From UBA5018 sp044375975 (GTDB lineage Bacteria > Cyanobacteriota > Cyanobacteriia > PCC-6307 > Cyanobiaceae), in contig JBILLQ010000010.1 in NCBI GenBank assembly GCA_044375975.1, forward strand, positions 1-64,000: a stretch of 64,000 nt of DNA, in the 5' to 3' direction. The first letter of the stretch is position 1; each line of letters starts with the position of its first letter. Below the pieces are notes generated by a model, which saw only the letters and a list, made by a program, of their open reading frames with translations, did no database searches and was not told the origin of the DNA. Below, piece by piece: positions 35,287 to 44,623 of this stretch. Position numbers and translations under genes: made by a program.

Positions 35287-35559
35287 CTGGTTCTCTCCCC
35301 CAAGGGAAATTGGTCTCAGGATTTTAGGGCACTTTGAAAAATCGCATATCTCACCGATCTCATGATGCGAGAGGCCCTGCTAAAACTTGGCTGGGCCTGA
35401 CTCGCGGCAGTCGAAGGGGCTATTTTTGAGGGGCCCTTTAGGCGCTCAGACCCCAAAAATGCTCCCCACTGCGGCGAACCTTGTCCTCTTCCGTTCTCCT
35501 CGGGCCCCCTCTGCATGGAAAGTTGTTGCCTTTCCATGCATTTGAGAGAGAGTGAATGA
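35287..35559. other. Intergenic region with dispersed repeat
   Basis: Contains copy B of the dispersed repeat (35355-35441). No gene is seen. Confidence 0.5.
35355..35441. repeat. Dispersed repeat, copy B
   Basis: Second copy of the element at 16003-16089, with the same spacing (44 bases) between CGATCTCATG and GACTCGCGG and with the shared GGCTATTTTT. Confidence 0.65.
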
Positions 35560-36168
35560 TTATTTGCCTGGCGGCTCTTTGCTGGCAGGAGGTGTTAAAA
35601 CTGAAAAATAGCCATCGGCTCTCCAGGAGGCGCCATCCAATGCGGTGGCTTGGCACTGGGCTCGCAGGGGCTCAATGCGGCAGCTGCCGCGGGCCACCAG
35701 GCCCAGCGGCAGGGTTAGTGCTAGGCCGTTGCCGTCAAAAATAGCTGTGGAGATTGCATTTACTTCCAGAATCAAGGGAAGGTGAGGCCTGCAGCGGCCG
35801 TCGTTACCGCAGACCATTGATTGACTACCTTTGCTCACCACCCCTGCGAAAACTATATCCCCATTGCCATAGCGGCCGATATCGCCTAAGCTAAAGCGTA
35901 CGCTCATTAGACCGTCTAGATGTTGCTGGATGCGTAGTTGTTCGCAGAGGCGCAATGGTTTACCTGTGCCGCTGGCTCTCACCTGGCAGCGTATTAATCG
36001 CTCGCTATAGCGGCCAAAATCTTGGCTTGGTGTGTCCGCAATGCTTCTGATTGGTTGAATTAGTGCTAAGATTGCTGCACTTAGCATAAAACCTAGAGGC
36101 CAACCCATGGCAAATTGTTTATGCTTAAGCTGGGGTTTTGTGTCTGGAGGGCGTGCTGTTGCTGCCAT
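35560..36168 (-). CDS. Exported protein of unknown function
   Basis: A 202-residue protein with a basic N-terminus and a hydrophobic segment (MGWPLGFMLSAAILALIQPI) that looks like a signal peptide; an ATG at 36108 is an alternative start just before it. The mature part has five Cys (RCQVRAS, LCEQL, VCGNDGRC, SCRIEPLRAQC) that could form disulfides. No domain is recognised. It probably acts in the periplasm. Confidence 0.6.
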   Translation of the reverse strand: MAATARPPDTKPQLKHKQFAMGWPLGFMLSAAILALIQPIRSIADTPSQDFGRYSERLIRCQVRASGTGKPLRLCEQLRIQQHLDGLMSVRFSLGDIGRYGNGDIVFAGVVSKGSQSMVCGNDGRCRPHLPLILEVNAISTAIFDGNGLALTLPLGLVARGSCRIEPLRAQCQATALDGASWRADGYFSVLTPPASKEPPGK

Positions 36169-37123
36169 GGCTAACCGGCTAGGTATAATAATTAATATTG
36201 GCGCAGCTCCCTGTTGCTGCCTTTGGGGGTGGGCTCACTTTCTGGTTGCTGCAGCAAGCTCCTGATGGCACCGCTGGCCCGCGGCAACATACGGTTGGTA
36301 AGCTGCGGTGATGCCAGGGTTCAGCAAGCTGCCGCTCTAGCTCCAGCCGCTGATCCAGCCGCTGATCCAGCCGCTGATCCAGTAGTGATTGGCTTCTAGC
36401 AAAAATAGCTGGCAAGGCCCTGTCCAGCGGGCCCGAACGGGCACTGATGCTCAGACCGTAGTGGCTTTGCGCCATGCCTGCAGGCAACTCGGCCCAGCCG
36501 CGGCTGTAGCTGTTAGGCCAGCTGGTACGCCATCTGGTGCGCCAGTGGCGGATCAGCCGGATCAGCTGGATCAGCCTTTGCAGCCGGTTTTCTATCGCCG
36601 TGGCGGTGATTGGTGGGTTGGCGATCACCTGGGGCCGGCGGCCGAGCCGCTGGGATGGGGTTCTGGATCGTATCCCTGCGGCAGCATCCGCCGGCTCGCT
36701 GCACCAGCCATCCGCCTGCCCAGCCAGGGTGGAACAACTCCGCTTAAGGGGTTCCAGTCCGGATCGGAGCTGGCGCGGTTTTCGCTGGCGCCTGACAGCT
36801 GTTGCCAGTGGTTTGGTTTTGGCTGTCGTTGACCCGCAGGCCAGCCAGCTGCATGGCCAGGGACTAGGGATTGCCACCGATACCCCGATATGGGATTGTA
36901 GTGCTAATCGCCATAGATCATCAGCGCCAGAATTGGCAATTCTCGATCCAGCCAGATTCAACGCTGCGGGGCTGCAGCCTTATGGCCCATCGCCAGCGGC
37001 CGGGCCAGAATGTTTAGCCAGCCATCCTTAGCTGGCCATCCTTAGCTCGCCAGTTCACTGACAGCTAGCGAAAGCCTGCCTACGCTCTATTTGGCGCTTG
37101 CGCCTTCCCAGGGAGCGGCGGCG
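36169..37123. other. Region without a convincing gene
   Basis: Long frames exist on both strands (minus 36179-36961, plus 36537-37031), but their translations are Arg/Trp/Ser-rich with no motif, and pieces that look better switch frame at repeats such as CCAGCCGCTGATCCAG (36345-36382) and GATCAGCCGGATCAGCTG (36553-36572). It may be a decayed gene. Short CTTAGCTGGCCATC repeats lie at 37020-37045. Confidence 0.4.
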
Positions 37124-38575
37124 ATGGCACGGCAATTCAGCCAGGAGCAATTGCGGGTTAGGCCCAGCTCCCGGGAGGAATCAGTGCTCTGCACTGCCCA
37201 GGAACTGTTCGAACGCACCTTGATCCGGGTTCGTGGTCAGTTGGTGGGGTCGGTTGCGGCCCTGGAACATCCCCGCCGCAGCTCGGCTGCCAATTATGGA
37301 GAGGTGTTTCTGCGCGATAACGTGCCAGTAATGCTCTACTTACTGCTGCAAGGGCGCACCGAAATTGTGCGCAACTTCCTCACTGTTTGCCTGGAGCTAC
37401 AGAGCAGCAGCTACCAAACTCGAGGAGTGTTTCCCACCAGTTTTGTGGAAGAGAATGGCCATTTACTGGCCGATTACGGCCAGCGTTCCATTGGCCGGAT
37501 CACCTCCGTGGATGCAAGTCTTTGGTGGCCTGTGCTCTGCTGGCTTTATGTGAAACACAGCCGAGACACTAGTTTCGGCACCAGCCAGAAAGTGCAGCGG
37601 GGGGTGCAGTTGCTGCTGGATCTGGTGCTCCACCCCACCTTTGAGGGCACGCCAGTGTTGTTTGTTCCAGACTGCTCCTTCATGATTGATCGTCCGATGG
37701 ATGTCTGGGGAGCACCGCTGGAGGTGGAGGTGCTGCTCTTTGGTTGCCTGCGCTGTTGCTCCCAGTTAATGGAGCTTGCAAAGCAACAACAGCAGAGCCG
37801 GCTGCTGGATCAACGGCTGGTGCTCACCCATCAATGGCTGCATGATTTACGCTCTTATCTGTTAAAGCACTACTGGGTTACCAGCAAAACTTTGCAGGTT
37901 TTGCGGAGACGCCCTACCGAGCAGTATGGCGAGCATCAGCACGAGAACGAATTCAATGTGCAACCCCAGGTTATTCCTCCTTGGCTGCAGGACTGGCTGG
38001 ACAACCGGGGCGGCTATCTGATCGGCAACATGCGTACGGGTCGTCCTGATTTTCGTTTCTACAGCCTGGGTAATTCCCTGGCCTGCCTGTTTGGTCTACT
38101 AACCGCACCGCAGCAGCGGGCCCTGTTTCGCCTGGTGCTGCACAATCGCGATCACCTGATGGCCCAGATGCCCATGCGCATCTGCCACCCACCAATGGAC
38201 CAGGCGGAATGGACCAACAAGACCGGCGCCGATCCCAAGAACTGGCCCTGGAGTTACCACAATGGTGGACACTGGCCCAGCTTGCTCTGGTATCTCGGTG
38301 GGGCCGTGCTGCTGCATGAGCAACGCAACCCTTCCGCCGACCTGCTGCTGATGGGTCAGATGAAGGCGATGGTGGAAGAGTGTTACTGGAGTCAGCTAAA
38401 CCAACTGCCTCGCCAGCAATGGGCTGAGTATTTCGATGGGCCCACCGGCACCTGGGTGGGCCAGCAAGCACGCACCTATCAAACCTGGACCATCGTGGGC
38501 TTTCTATTGCTGCATCACTTCTTACGTGTGAAGCCTGAGGATGTAACCCTCCTGGATCTGGAGGAAAAGTCCTAG
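37124..38575 (+). CDS. invA: Alkaline/neutral invertase (GH100)
   Basis: Hydrolyses sucrose to glucose and fructose. The 483-residue protein shows family GH100 hallmarks: NYGEVFLRDNVPVMLYLL with the catalytic Asp, TRGVFPTSFVEE, ASLWWPVLCWLY, RPMDVWGAPLEVEVLL, and the C-terminal PKNWPWSYHNGGHWPSLLWY with TYQTWTIVGFL. The frame begins at a TTG (37091); the ATG at 37124 is a more usual start. Sucrose is a common compatible solute and carbon store in cyanobacteria, which fits. It is convergent with petD. Confidence 0.93.
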   Translation: MARQFSQEQLRVRPSSREESVLCTAQELFERTLIRVRGQLVGSVAALEHPRRSSAANYGEVFLRDNVPVMLYLLLQGRTEIVRNFLTVCLELQSSSYQTRGVFPTSFVEENGHLLADYGQRSIGRITSVDASLWWPVLCWLYVKHSRDTSFGTSQKVQRGVQLLLDLVLHPTFEGTPVLFVPDCSFMIDRPMDVWGAPLEVEVLLFGCLRCCSQLMELAKQQQQSRLLDQRLVLTHQWLHDLRSYLLKHYWVTSKTLQVLRRRPTEQYGEHQHENEFNVQPQVIPPWLQDWLDNRGGYLIGNMRTGRPDFRFYSLGNSLACLFGLLTAPQQRALFRLVLHNRDHLMAQMPMRICHPPMDQAEWTNKTGADPKNWPWSYHNGGHWPSLLWYLGGAVLLHEQRNPSADLLLMGQMKAMVEECYWSQLNQLPRQQWAEYFDGPTGTWVGQQARTYQTWTIVGFLLLHHFLRVKPEDVTLLDLEEKS

Positions 38576-38582
38576 CGCGATT

Positions 38583-38642
38583 CTCAGAACTTTATAGTTA
38601 CAAAAAAGCCGTTTTCAGAACTTTTTAGCCATAAAAAAGCCG
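38583..38642. repeat. Two direct copies of a 29-bp unit
   Basis: CAGAACTTTATAGTTACAAA followed by AAAGCCG is repeated 31 bases later with a few changes, between the invertase stop and the petD terminator. Confidence 0.7.
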
Positions 38643-38658
38643 CGGCCTTGGCCGCGGC
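38633..38658 (-). terminator. Terminator of petB/petD
   Basis: On the minus strand the perfect stem GCCGCGGCC/GGCCGCGGC is followed by six T. It is 20 bases past the petD stop. Confidence 0.9.
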
Positions 38659-38677
38659 AAATTAGCTTAATTAGAAA

Positions 38678-39160
38678 TCAGAACAGGCCGAGAGTGAGTG
38701 ATTTGTCGATCGGCAGGGCAGCGCCGATGCCCAGGTAGATGGTAAAGAAGGTGCCGAATAGGAATACGGCCATTGCCACAGGGCGGCGGAAGGGATTTTG
38801 AAACTTATTAAAACTTTCGATAAAGGGAACCAGCATCAGGCCCAGGGGAACCATGGTCTGCAGGGCAATACCCAGCAGTTTGTTAGGAACAACCCTGAGG
38901 ATCTGGAAAACTGGGTATAGATACCACTCGGGCAGAATTTCCAGAGGGGTGGCAAATGGATCGGCCTTGTCGGCCAGCATGGCCGGATCCAGCACGGAAA
39001 GGCCGACAATGCAACCAATGGTTCCCAGGATCACCACAGGGAACATGTAAAGCAGATCGTTGGGCCAGGCGGGCTCACCGTAGTAGTTGTGGCCCATGCC
39101 CTTTGCCAACTTGGCACGCAAGGCTGGATCGGTGAGGTCTGGCTTTTTGAGGATGTGCAT
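38678..39160 (-). CDS. petD: Cytochrome b6f complex subunit IV
   Basis: A 160-residue thylakoid membrane protein that with cytochrome b6 forms the quinol-oxidising core. It begins MHILKKPDLTDPALRAKLAK and has GHNYYGEPAWPNDLLYMFPV, the Qo-site PEWY motif in LPEWYLYPVFQILR, and three helices. Length is exactly that of the family. It follows petB by about 100 bases and ends at a strong terminator. Confidence 0.98.
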   Translation of the reverse strand: MHILKKPDLTDPALRAKLAKGMGHNYYGEPAWPNDLLYMFPVVILGTIGCIVGLSVLDPAMLADKADPFATPLEILPEWYLYPVFQILRVVPNKLLGIALQTMVPLGLMLVPFIESFNKFQNPFRRPVAMAVFLFGTFFTIYLGIGAALPIDKSLTLGLF

Positions 39161-39264
39161 GGTGGGCCTTAGGAGGGTGGTCTCAGGGTAGTGATTAAGT
39201 TCTAGATAGCCGAAAGACTAAACAGGAGTTAACTGGGCAATCACAGAGGTGATCAATCACCCGA

Positions 39265-39939
39265 TCACAAAGGACCAGAAATGCCCTGCTTGCGGATCAT
39301 CAGGAAGTGGATCAGCATGAATACCGCCAGCAGCCAGGGCATCACAAAGGTGTGCAGGCTGTAAAAACGAGTGAGGGTGGACTGTCCCACACTTTCGCCA
39401 CCGCGAAGCAGTTCCACCATGAAATCACCCACCACGGGCAGGGCTGCTGGAACACCGCTGACAATTTTGACCGCCCAATAACCAACTTGGTCCCAGGGCA
39501 GCGAATAGCCAGTTACACCGAAGGAAACTGTGATCACCGCCATGGTTACGCCGGTAACCCAGGTGAGCTCGCGGGGGCTCTTGAAACCGCCGGTGAGGTA
39601 CACGCGGAAAACGTGCAGGATCAGCATCAGCACCATCATCGAGGCGCTCCAACGGTGCACTGAACGAATCAGCCAGCCAAAGCTGACATCGCTCATCAGG
39701 TACTGGACGGAGGCGTAGGCCTCAGCCACGGTGGGCTTGTAATAAAATGTCATTGCGAATCCAGTGGCGAACTGGATCAGGAAGCACACCAGGGTGATGC
39801 CGCCAAGGCAATAAAAAATGTTTACGTGCGGTGGCACGTACTTGGCCGAGATGTCATCGGCGATCGCTTGAAGCTCCAGGCGCTCCTGGAACCAGTCGTA
39901 CACAGGGGACGACTTTCCGGCAGGAGAGGAATTCGCCAT
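39265..39939 (-). CDS. petB: Cytochrome b6
   Basis: Heme-carrying subunit of the b6f complex. The protein has YDWFQERLELQAIADDI, the heme-ligand pairs in HRWSASMMVLMLILHVFRVY and LHTFVMPWLLAVFMLIHF, and GVTGYSLPWDQVG. The ATG at 39939 (MANSSPAGKSSPVYDW) has an AGGAG ten bases upstream and is preferred to 39963. It is first in the petB-petD unit and divergent from ctpA. Confidence 0.97.
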   Translation of the reverse strand: MANSSPAGKSSPVYDWFQERLELQAIADDISAKYVPPHVNIFYCLGGITLVCFLIQFATGFAMTFYYKPTVAEAYASVQYLMSDVSFGWLIRSVHRWSASMMVLMLILHVFRVYLTGGFKSPRELTWVTGVTMAVITVSFGVTGYSLPWDQVGYWAVKIVSGVPAALPVVGDFMVELLRGGESVGQSTLTRFYSLHTFVMPWLLAVFMLIHFLMIRKQGISGPL

Positions 39940-39988
39940 GCAGCACGAAATGTCAGTTGCCAAAGTCTACCGATAGTGCTGACCGCCT

Positions 39989-41248
39989 GTGAGCGCCCCG
40001 CGCCCCTTCCGCCGACCGCTGCCAAATCCCTGCTTTGCCCTGCTGGTCTGGGGTTTCGGCCTCTGGCTGGGGCTGGCTTCTCCCGCCGCCGCCCTCAGCG
40101 ATGCCCAGCAGATAGTTGTGGAGGCCTGGCGGCTGGTGAATCAGAGCTACGTGGATCCGCAACGCTTCGATGCGGTGCATTGGAAGCGGCTGCGCCAAAA
40201 GACCCTGGAGCGGCCGATCAGCAGTTCCGGCGATGCCTACGACGCCATCGACAGCATGCTGGCCCCCCTGGGTGATCCCTATACCCACCTGCTGCGCCCC
40301 GCCGACTACGGCAGCTTGATGGCCAATACCAAGGGCACTGTTACTGGCGTTGGTCTGCAGCTCGCCCTGCGCAGCGCCGACGAGCAAGTCGTTGTGATCG
40401 CCCCCCTGGAGGGTTCTCCCGCCGCCGAGGCTGGCATTGTCAGCGGCACCGCCCTGCTGGCGGTGAACGGTATCGACACCAGGGCCCTGGGCTTGGAGGG
40501 CACCGCCAACGAGCTGCGGGGCCAGGAGGGCAGCCGGGTGCTGCTGCTGTTTGAAGAGCCCAATGGCCGGCGGCGGGAGCTGGAATTGCAAAGGCGCAGC
40601 GTCAGCCTGCAGCCAGTGCGCAGCAAGACAATCCGCCAGCAGGGCCATCTGCTCGGTTATCTGCGCATCACCCAATTTGCCGAGCCCGTGCCGGAGCAGG
40701 TGCGCCTGGCCCTGCAGGGCAGTGAATTCGCCAATATCGAGGCCTTGGTTTTGGATTTGCGCAACAACTCCGGCGGCCTGGTGAATGCCGGCTTGGCGGT
40801 GGCCAATACCTTTCTCGATCGTCAACCAATCGTGGAAACCGAGAACCGTGAAGGCCTCAGGACCCCCCTGCAGGCCGGCGTCGACCAGCTCTATGGCGGC
40901 CCGATGCTCACCCTGGTGAATGGCGGCACCGCCAGTGCCAGCGAAATCCTGGCCGGCGCCCTGCAGGACAACGGCCGCAGTGCCCTGTTGGGCAGCCGCA
41001 CCTTCGGCAAGGGGCTGATCCAAACCCTGATTCCGCTCGGCGATGGCAGTGGCCTGGCGGTAACGGTGGCCCGCTACATCACCCCCAGCGGCCGCGATAT
41101 CCAAAATCTGGGAATCGAACCCGATCTGTTGCTAGCAGCTCCTGAACCGCTCAATCCCGGCGGCGATCAAGACAGCTGGCTGCAGCAGGCCCTGGCAAGC
41201 TGCGTCAGCCTGCTGGAGCAGGGGATCGCCAGTTCAGCTCAGCCGTGA
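39989..41248 (+). CDS. ctpA: Carboxyl-terminal processing protease (S41)
   Basis: Periplasmic/lumenal serine protease of the type that trims the C-terminus of the D1 precursor. The 419-residue protein has an N-terminal signal peptide (CFALLVWGFGLWLGLASPAAA), a PDZ domain (GTVTGVGLQLALRSADEQ, APLEGSPAAEAGI), and the catalytic Ser in NGGTASASEILAGAL with the Lys in SRTFGKGLIQTL. It starts with GTG. Its position next to petB/petD is common in Synechococcus-type genomes. Its end overlaps the HD gene by four bases. Confidence 0.93.
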   Translation: MSAPRPFRRPLPNPCFALLVWGFGLWLGLASPAAALSDAQQIVVEAWRLVNQSYVDPQRFDAVHWKRLRQKTLERPISSSGDAYDAIDSMLAPLGDPYTHLLRPADYGSLMANTKGTVTGVGLQLALRSADEQVVVIAPLEGSPAAEAGIVSGTALLAVNGIDTRALGLEGTANELRGQEGSRVLLLFEEPNGRRRELELQRRSVSLQPVRSKTIRQQGHLLGYLRITQFAEPVPEQVRLALQGSEFANIEALVLDLRNNSGGLVNAGLAVANTFLDRQPIVETENREGLRTPLQAGVDQLYGGPMLTLVNGGTASASEILAGALQDNGRSALLGSRTFGKGLIQTLIPLGDGSGLAVTVARYITPSGRDIQNLGIEPDLLLAAPEPLNPGGDQDSWLQQALASCVSLLEQGIASSAQP

Positions 41249-42507
41249 TCCAGCCCCGCACCTACCACGACCCCCTGCATGGCGCCATCCGCCTGGATCC
41301 CCGGGATCCGGCCGAGGCCCTGGCCATCGACCTGATTGACACGGCCCCCTTCCAGCGGCTGCGGCGCATCCGCCAACTCGGGCCGGCATTTTTGACCTTC
41401 CACGGGGCGGAGTCGAGTCGGTTCACCCATTCCCTGGGGGTGCTGCATCTGGCCCGGCTCGCCCTGGGCCAGCTGCTGCGCCACAGGCGCGATCTTGATC
41501 AGCACCGCAGCCTGCTCTACGCGGCGGCGCTACTGCACGACCTGGGCCATGGGCCCTTGAGCCATACCGGAGAAGAGATGTATGGGCTGCGGCATGAGCA
41601 GTGGTCGGGTCGGCTAATTCGCGAGTTTCCAGCCCTGCGCGATCGGCTGGAGGCCTCGGCGCCCGGCAGCGCAGACGCCGTGGCCGATCTGCTGGAACAG
41701 GGGCAATACCCCTGCAGCGCCATCAAGTCTCTGGTTAGCAGCCAACTGGACTGCGATCGACTCGACTACCTGCTGCGCGATAGCTACAGCACCGGCACCA
41801 GCTACGGCCGTTTGGATCTGGAGCGGATCCTGGCCGCTTTGACCATCGCCCCCGACGGCGGCCTGGCCATCCATCCCAAGGGGCTGATGGCAGTGGAGCA
41901 CTATCTGGTGGTGCGGGACCTGATGTACCGCAGTGTCTATAACCACAGACTCAACGTGGTTTGCAATTGGCTATTGAGCCAGGCCATCAGTACCGCCCGG
42001 CGGCTGGGGCCGCGGCTGGTGGAGGCCGATGCGGTGATGGCCCGCTGGCTGTGGCAGAGCGAGCCGCTAGACCTGAACAGCTTTTTGGCCAACGACGACA
42101 TTCGCACCGGCTACCACCTGATGCGCTGGATGGAAGCTGGGCCGGAGGAACTGGCCGAACCCTGTGCCAGGTTGCTGAATCGGCGGCTACTCAAAGCCAC
42201 TGATGTGAGCCAGCTAGATGCCGGCCAACGCCTGGAATTGCTGGCCCTTGCCCAGCGCCTCAGCAGCGCTGCCGGCTTGGCCGCCGAGCGCTGCTGTGGG
42301 TTGCAACAGCGTCAAAATCGCGGCTATCACCCCTATAAGGGCGGCCTCAGGCTTTGGAACGGCCACGACCTCCAGGCCCTGGAACAGCGCTCGGCCCTGG
42401 TGCGCAGTCTCACCGAAGCGACCCAATTGGCCTGGCTGATCCACCCGGCGGAGGTGAGCACTGCCCTTAGGTTGCGGCTTGCCGACCTCGGCCCCCCCAG
42501 CCCATGA
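41245..42507 (+). CDS. HD-domain phosphohydrolase
   Basis: A 420-residue protein of the dGTPase/SAMHD1-like HD superfamily. The motifs are PFQRLRRIRQLGPAFL, SRFTHSLGVLHLARLAL, LLYAAALLHDLGHGPLSHTG (the HD pair), and SSQLDCDRLDYLLRDSY. Start codon GTG, overlapping ctpA by GTGA, and the stop overlaps minC by ATGA, so three genes are coupled. The substrate (deoxynucleotide or nucleotide second messenger) is unknown. Confidence 0.88.
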   Translation: MIQPRTYHDPLHGAIRLDPRDPAEALAIDLIDTAPFQRLRRIRQLGPAFLTFHGAESSRFTHSLGVLHLARLALGQLLRHRRDLDQHRSLLYAAALLHDLGHGPLSHTGEEMYGLRHEQWSGRLIREFPALRDRLEASAPGSADAVADLLEQGQYPCSAIKSLVSSQLDCDRLDYLLRDSYSTGTSYGRLDLERILAALTIAPDGGLAIHPKGLMAVEHYLVVRDLMYRSVYNHRLNVVCNWLLSQAISTARRLGPRLVEADAVMARWLWQSEPLDLNSFLANDDIRTGYHLMRWMEAGPEELAEPCARLLNRRLLKATDVSQLDAGQRLELLALAQRLSSAAGLAAERCCGLQQRQNRGYHPYKGGLRLWNGHDLQALEQRSALVRSLTEATQLAWLIHPAEVSTALRLRLADLGPPSP

Positions 42508-43331
42508 ATGCCCAACTCGTTCTAGCTGCGGCCGGCAGTGGCTCCCCCCACCGCCTGCTGCTGCCCGACCAGGCGGGCGATCCGCTCGAACTGGTGCGGC
42601 AGCTACTGGGGGATGCGGCGCTGCAGGCCCCCAGCACCGCCGTTGGGGCCCTAAGGCTGGAATGCGGCCAGCGGCGTTTGGGGGCCAGTTGTCTTGCCGC
42701 CATCAGCTCGCGGCTGGCCGAGGCAGAGCTGGGGCCGATCACGGTGGTGGCCGCCGATCCGCTCACCCGGGTGGCGGCGGCGGCCCTCGGTCTGGAATGG
42801 ATCTCTCCCCACTATTTGCAGGCTGAGCGAGCTGAGCAAGCCGCGCAATTCGACTTACCAAACCAGCCAAATCAGCTAAATCAATCAAACCAGATAAGCC
42901 AGCCAAACCATTTAAACCAGCCAAACCATTTAAATCAGCCAAATCGGAAAAATCAGTCAAGTCAGCCAAGTAAAGGCAATCCTGTCCCCCAGCAGTTGAC
43001 GCTGCATCGAGGCACGGTGCGTTCGGGAGATCACATCGAAGCCGCTGGATCCCTGTTGGTGTTGGGGGATGTCAATCCCGGCGCTCGTTTGAGTGCCGGG
43101 GGTCACGTGTTGGTTTGGGGCCGACTGCGGGGGGTTGCCCATGCCGGCTGTCACGGCGACCAGGGGGCGCGAATCGTGGCAATGGGTCTCCAGCCCTTAC
43201 AGCTGCGCATCGCCGATGTGATCGCCCGGGGCCCCCAGGAAGCCCCGCCGCCAGGGCTAGCCGAACAGGCCAGCTTGAGCGCAGGTGCCATTCGCATTGA
43301 TCCGGCCAGCCCCAGCTGGCCGCTGGGCTGA
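42504..43331 (+). CDS. minC: Septum site-determining protein MinC with an Asn-rich linker
   Basis: Inhibitor of FtsZ ring formation away from mid-cell. The C-terminal beta-helix domain is clear: LHRGTVRSGDHIEAAGSLLV, LGDVNPGARLSAGGHVLVWG, RLRGVAHAG, ARIVAMGLQPLQLRIAD. The N-terminal domain is weakly conserved, as usual. Between them, residues 118-155 are a repeat rich in Asn, Gln and Pro (QPNHLNQPNHLNQPN; 15-nt unit, 42855-42965) that lengthens the inter-domain linker. It overlaps the HD gene; minD and minE follow after a 462-base gap. Confidence 0.92.
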   Translation: MNAQLVLAAAGSGSPHRLLLPDQAGDPLELVRQLLGDAALQAPSTAVGALRLECGQRRLGASCLAAISSRLAEAELGPITVVAADPLTRVAAAALGLEWISPHYLQAERAEQAAQFDLPNQPNQLNQSNQISQPNHLNQPNHLNQPNRKNQSSQPSKGNPVPQQLTLHRGTVRSGDHIEAAGSLLVLGDVNPGARLSAGGHVLVWGRLRGVAHAGCHGDQGARIVAMGLQPLQLRIADVIARGPQEAPPPGLAEQASLSAGAIRIDPASPSWPLG

Positions 43332-43793
43332 AGCGCTCAAGCCGTTGCCTTTGGAGCTGCTGCGCCAGCCAGCCTTGGAGCAGCCATCGGCGTTGCGAAG
43401 CCGTTTGCCTGGCAACAGCGATTTGCCTGGCAACAGCGATTTGCCTGGCAACAGCCATCGCTATGGCAAGACATACACATTCTCGGTATGGCCATGGGTG
43501 ACTTTGCGGCCATGGGCGGGAACATTGACGGGCTAATTCGCCATTCCGAGCCGCTAATGGTCGCAATATTGAAGACGGTAAGATGGTTTAAACAATTCCA
43601 AAATTAGAAGAGCGCAGATGTCGAGCAAAAGATATTGATCGTCATTGTGTATTAATTGTCGAGGTAGGCCGCTGTTTTCGTCTTCGCCAGTCGAACAGCC
43701 CCCGCTCCCAAATGCCCAGCCCCGCAGCCCCAGCGGCAAGCGGTGCGGGGCAAAAGAGTTTGGGCCTAACCTGCCTCCACTCCAACCCTTGCC
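43332..43793. other. Gap between minC and minD
   Basis: It holds a TGGCAACAGCGATTTGCC repeat (four units, 43409-43460), an AT-rich stretch (43550-43660) that could carry the minDE promoter, and no gene. Confidence 0.5.
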
Positions 43794-44618
43794 GTGAACG
43801 CCACGTCTGCCCGCACCATTTTGATCTGCTCCGGCAAGGGGGGCGTTGGCAAAACGACGCTAACCGCCAATTTGGGGATCGCCCTGGCCCGCCAGGGGGC
43901 TCGCACGGCAGTTATCGATGCCGACTTCGGGCTGCGCAATTTGGATTTATTGCTGGGTCTGGAGAACCGCATCGTCTACACGGCCCAGGAGGTGCTGGCC
44001 GGCAGCTGCCGTCTGGAGCAGGCCCTGGTAAAGCACAAGCAGGAACCCAACTTGGCGCTGTTGCCGGCGGGCAATCCCCGCATGCTCGACTGGCTCAAGC
44101 CTGAGGACATGAAGACGATCGCCGCCCAGGTGGGCCAGCAGAGCGATTACGTGCTGATCGACTGCCCCGCCGGCGTTGAGGGCGGCTTTCGCAACGCCGC
44201 CGCCGCCGCTGAGGAGGCGATAGTGGTGACCACTCCGGAGTTGTCGGCGGTGCGGGACGCCGACCGGGTGATCGGACTGCTCAACAGCCAGGGGATCCAG
44301 CCGATTCAGCTGGTGCTCAACCGGGTGAGGCCAAAGATGATGGCCAACAAGGAAATGCTCTCGGTGCAGGACGTTACCGACATCCTGGCCTTGCCGCTCT
44401 TGGGCCTGGTCTTGGAAGACGAACAGGTGATCGTGAGCACCAACCGCGGCGAACCGCTCACCCTCCAGGGCCACGGCGTTGGTTCCCCCGCCGCCCAGGC
44501 CTACATCAACGTGGCGCGGCGGCTGTGCGGCGAAGATATACCTCTGGTCGATCCCAGCAAGGAACGCTCCGGATTGCGGGCAAAGCTCGGCCGGCTGATT
44601 TCTAAAAATCTGTTCTGA
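43794..44618 (+). CDS. minD: Septum site-determining ATPase MinD
   Basis: Membrane-associated ParA/MinD ATPase that recruits MinC and is displaced by MinE. The deviant Walker A is ILICSGKGGVGKTTLTANLG, with VIDADFGLRNLDLLLGLENR, and YVLIDCPAGVEGGFRNA (Walker B). The C-terminal amphipathic helix is seen as SGLRAKLGRLISKNLF. 274 residues, GTG start. The minE gene begins five bases after its stop. Confidence 0.97.
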   Translation: MNATSARTILICSGKGGVGKTTLTANLGIALARQGARTAVIDADFGLRNLDLLLGLENRIVYTAQEVLAGSCRLEQALVKHKQEPNLALLPAGNPRMLDWLKPEDMKTIAAQVGQQSDYVLIDCPAGVEGGFRNAAAAAEEAIVVTTPELSAVRDADRVIGLLNSQGIQPIQLVLNRVRPKMMANKEMLSVQDVTDILALPLLGLVLEDEQVIVSTNRGEPLTLQGHGVGSPAAQAYINVARRLCGEDIPLVDPSKERSGLRAKLGRLISKNLF

Positions 44619-44623
44619 CGGCC

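Noticed and set aside
36179..36961. 260-residue minus-strand frame
   Set aside because: Composition is Arg/Trp/Ser-rich with repeat-encoded segments (LDQRLDQRLDQRL) and no domain; overlapping plus-strand frames are no better, so neither was called.
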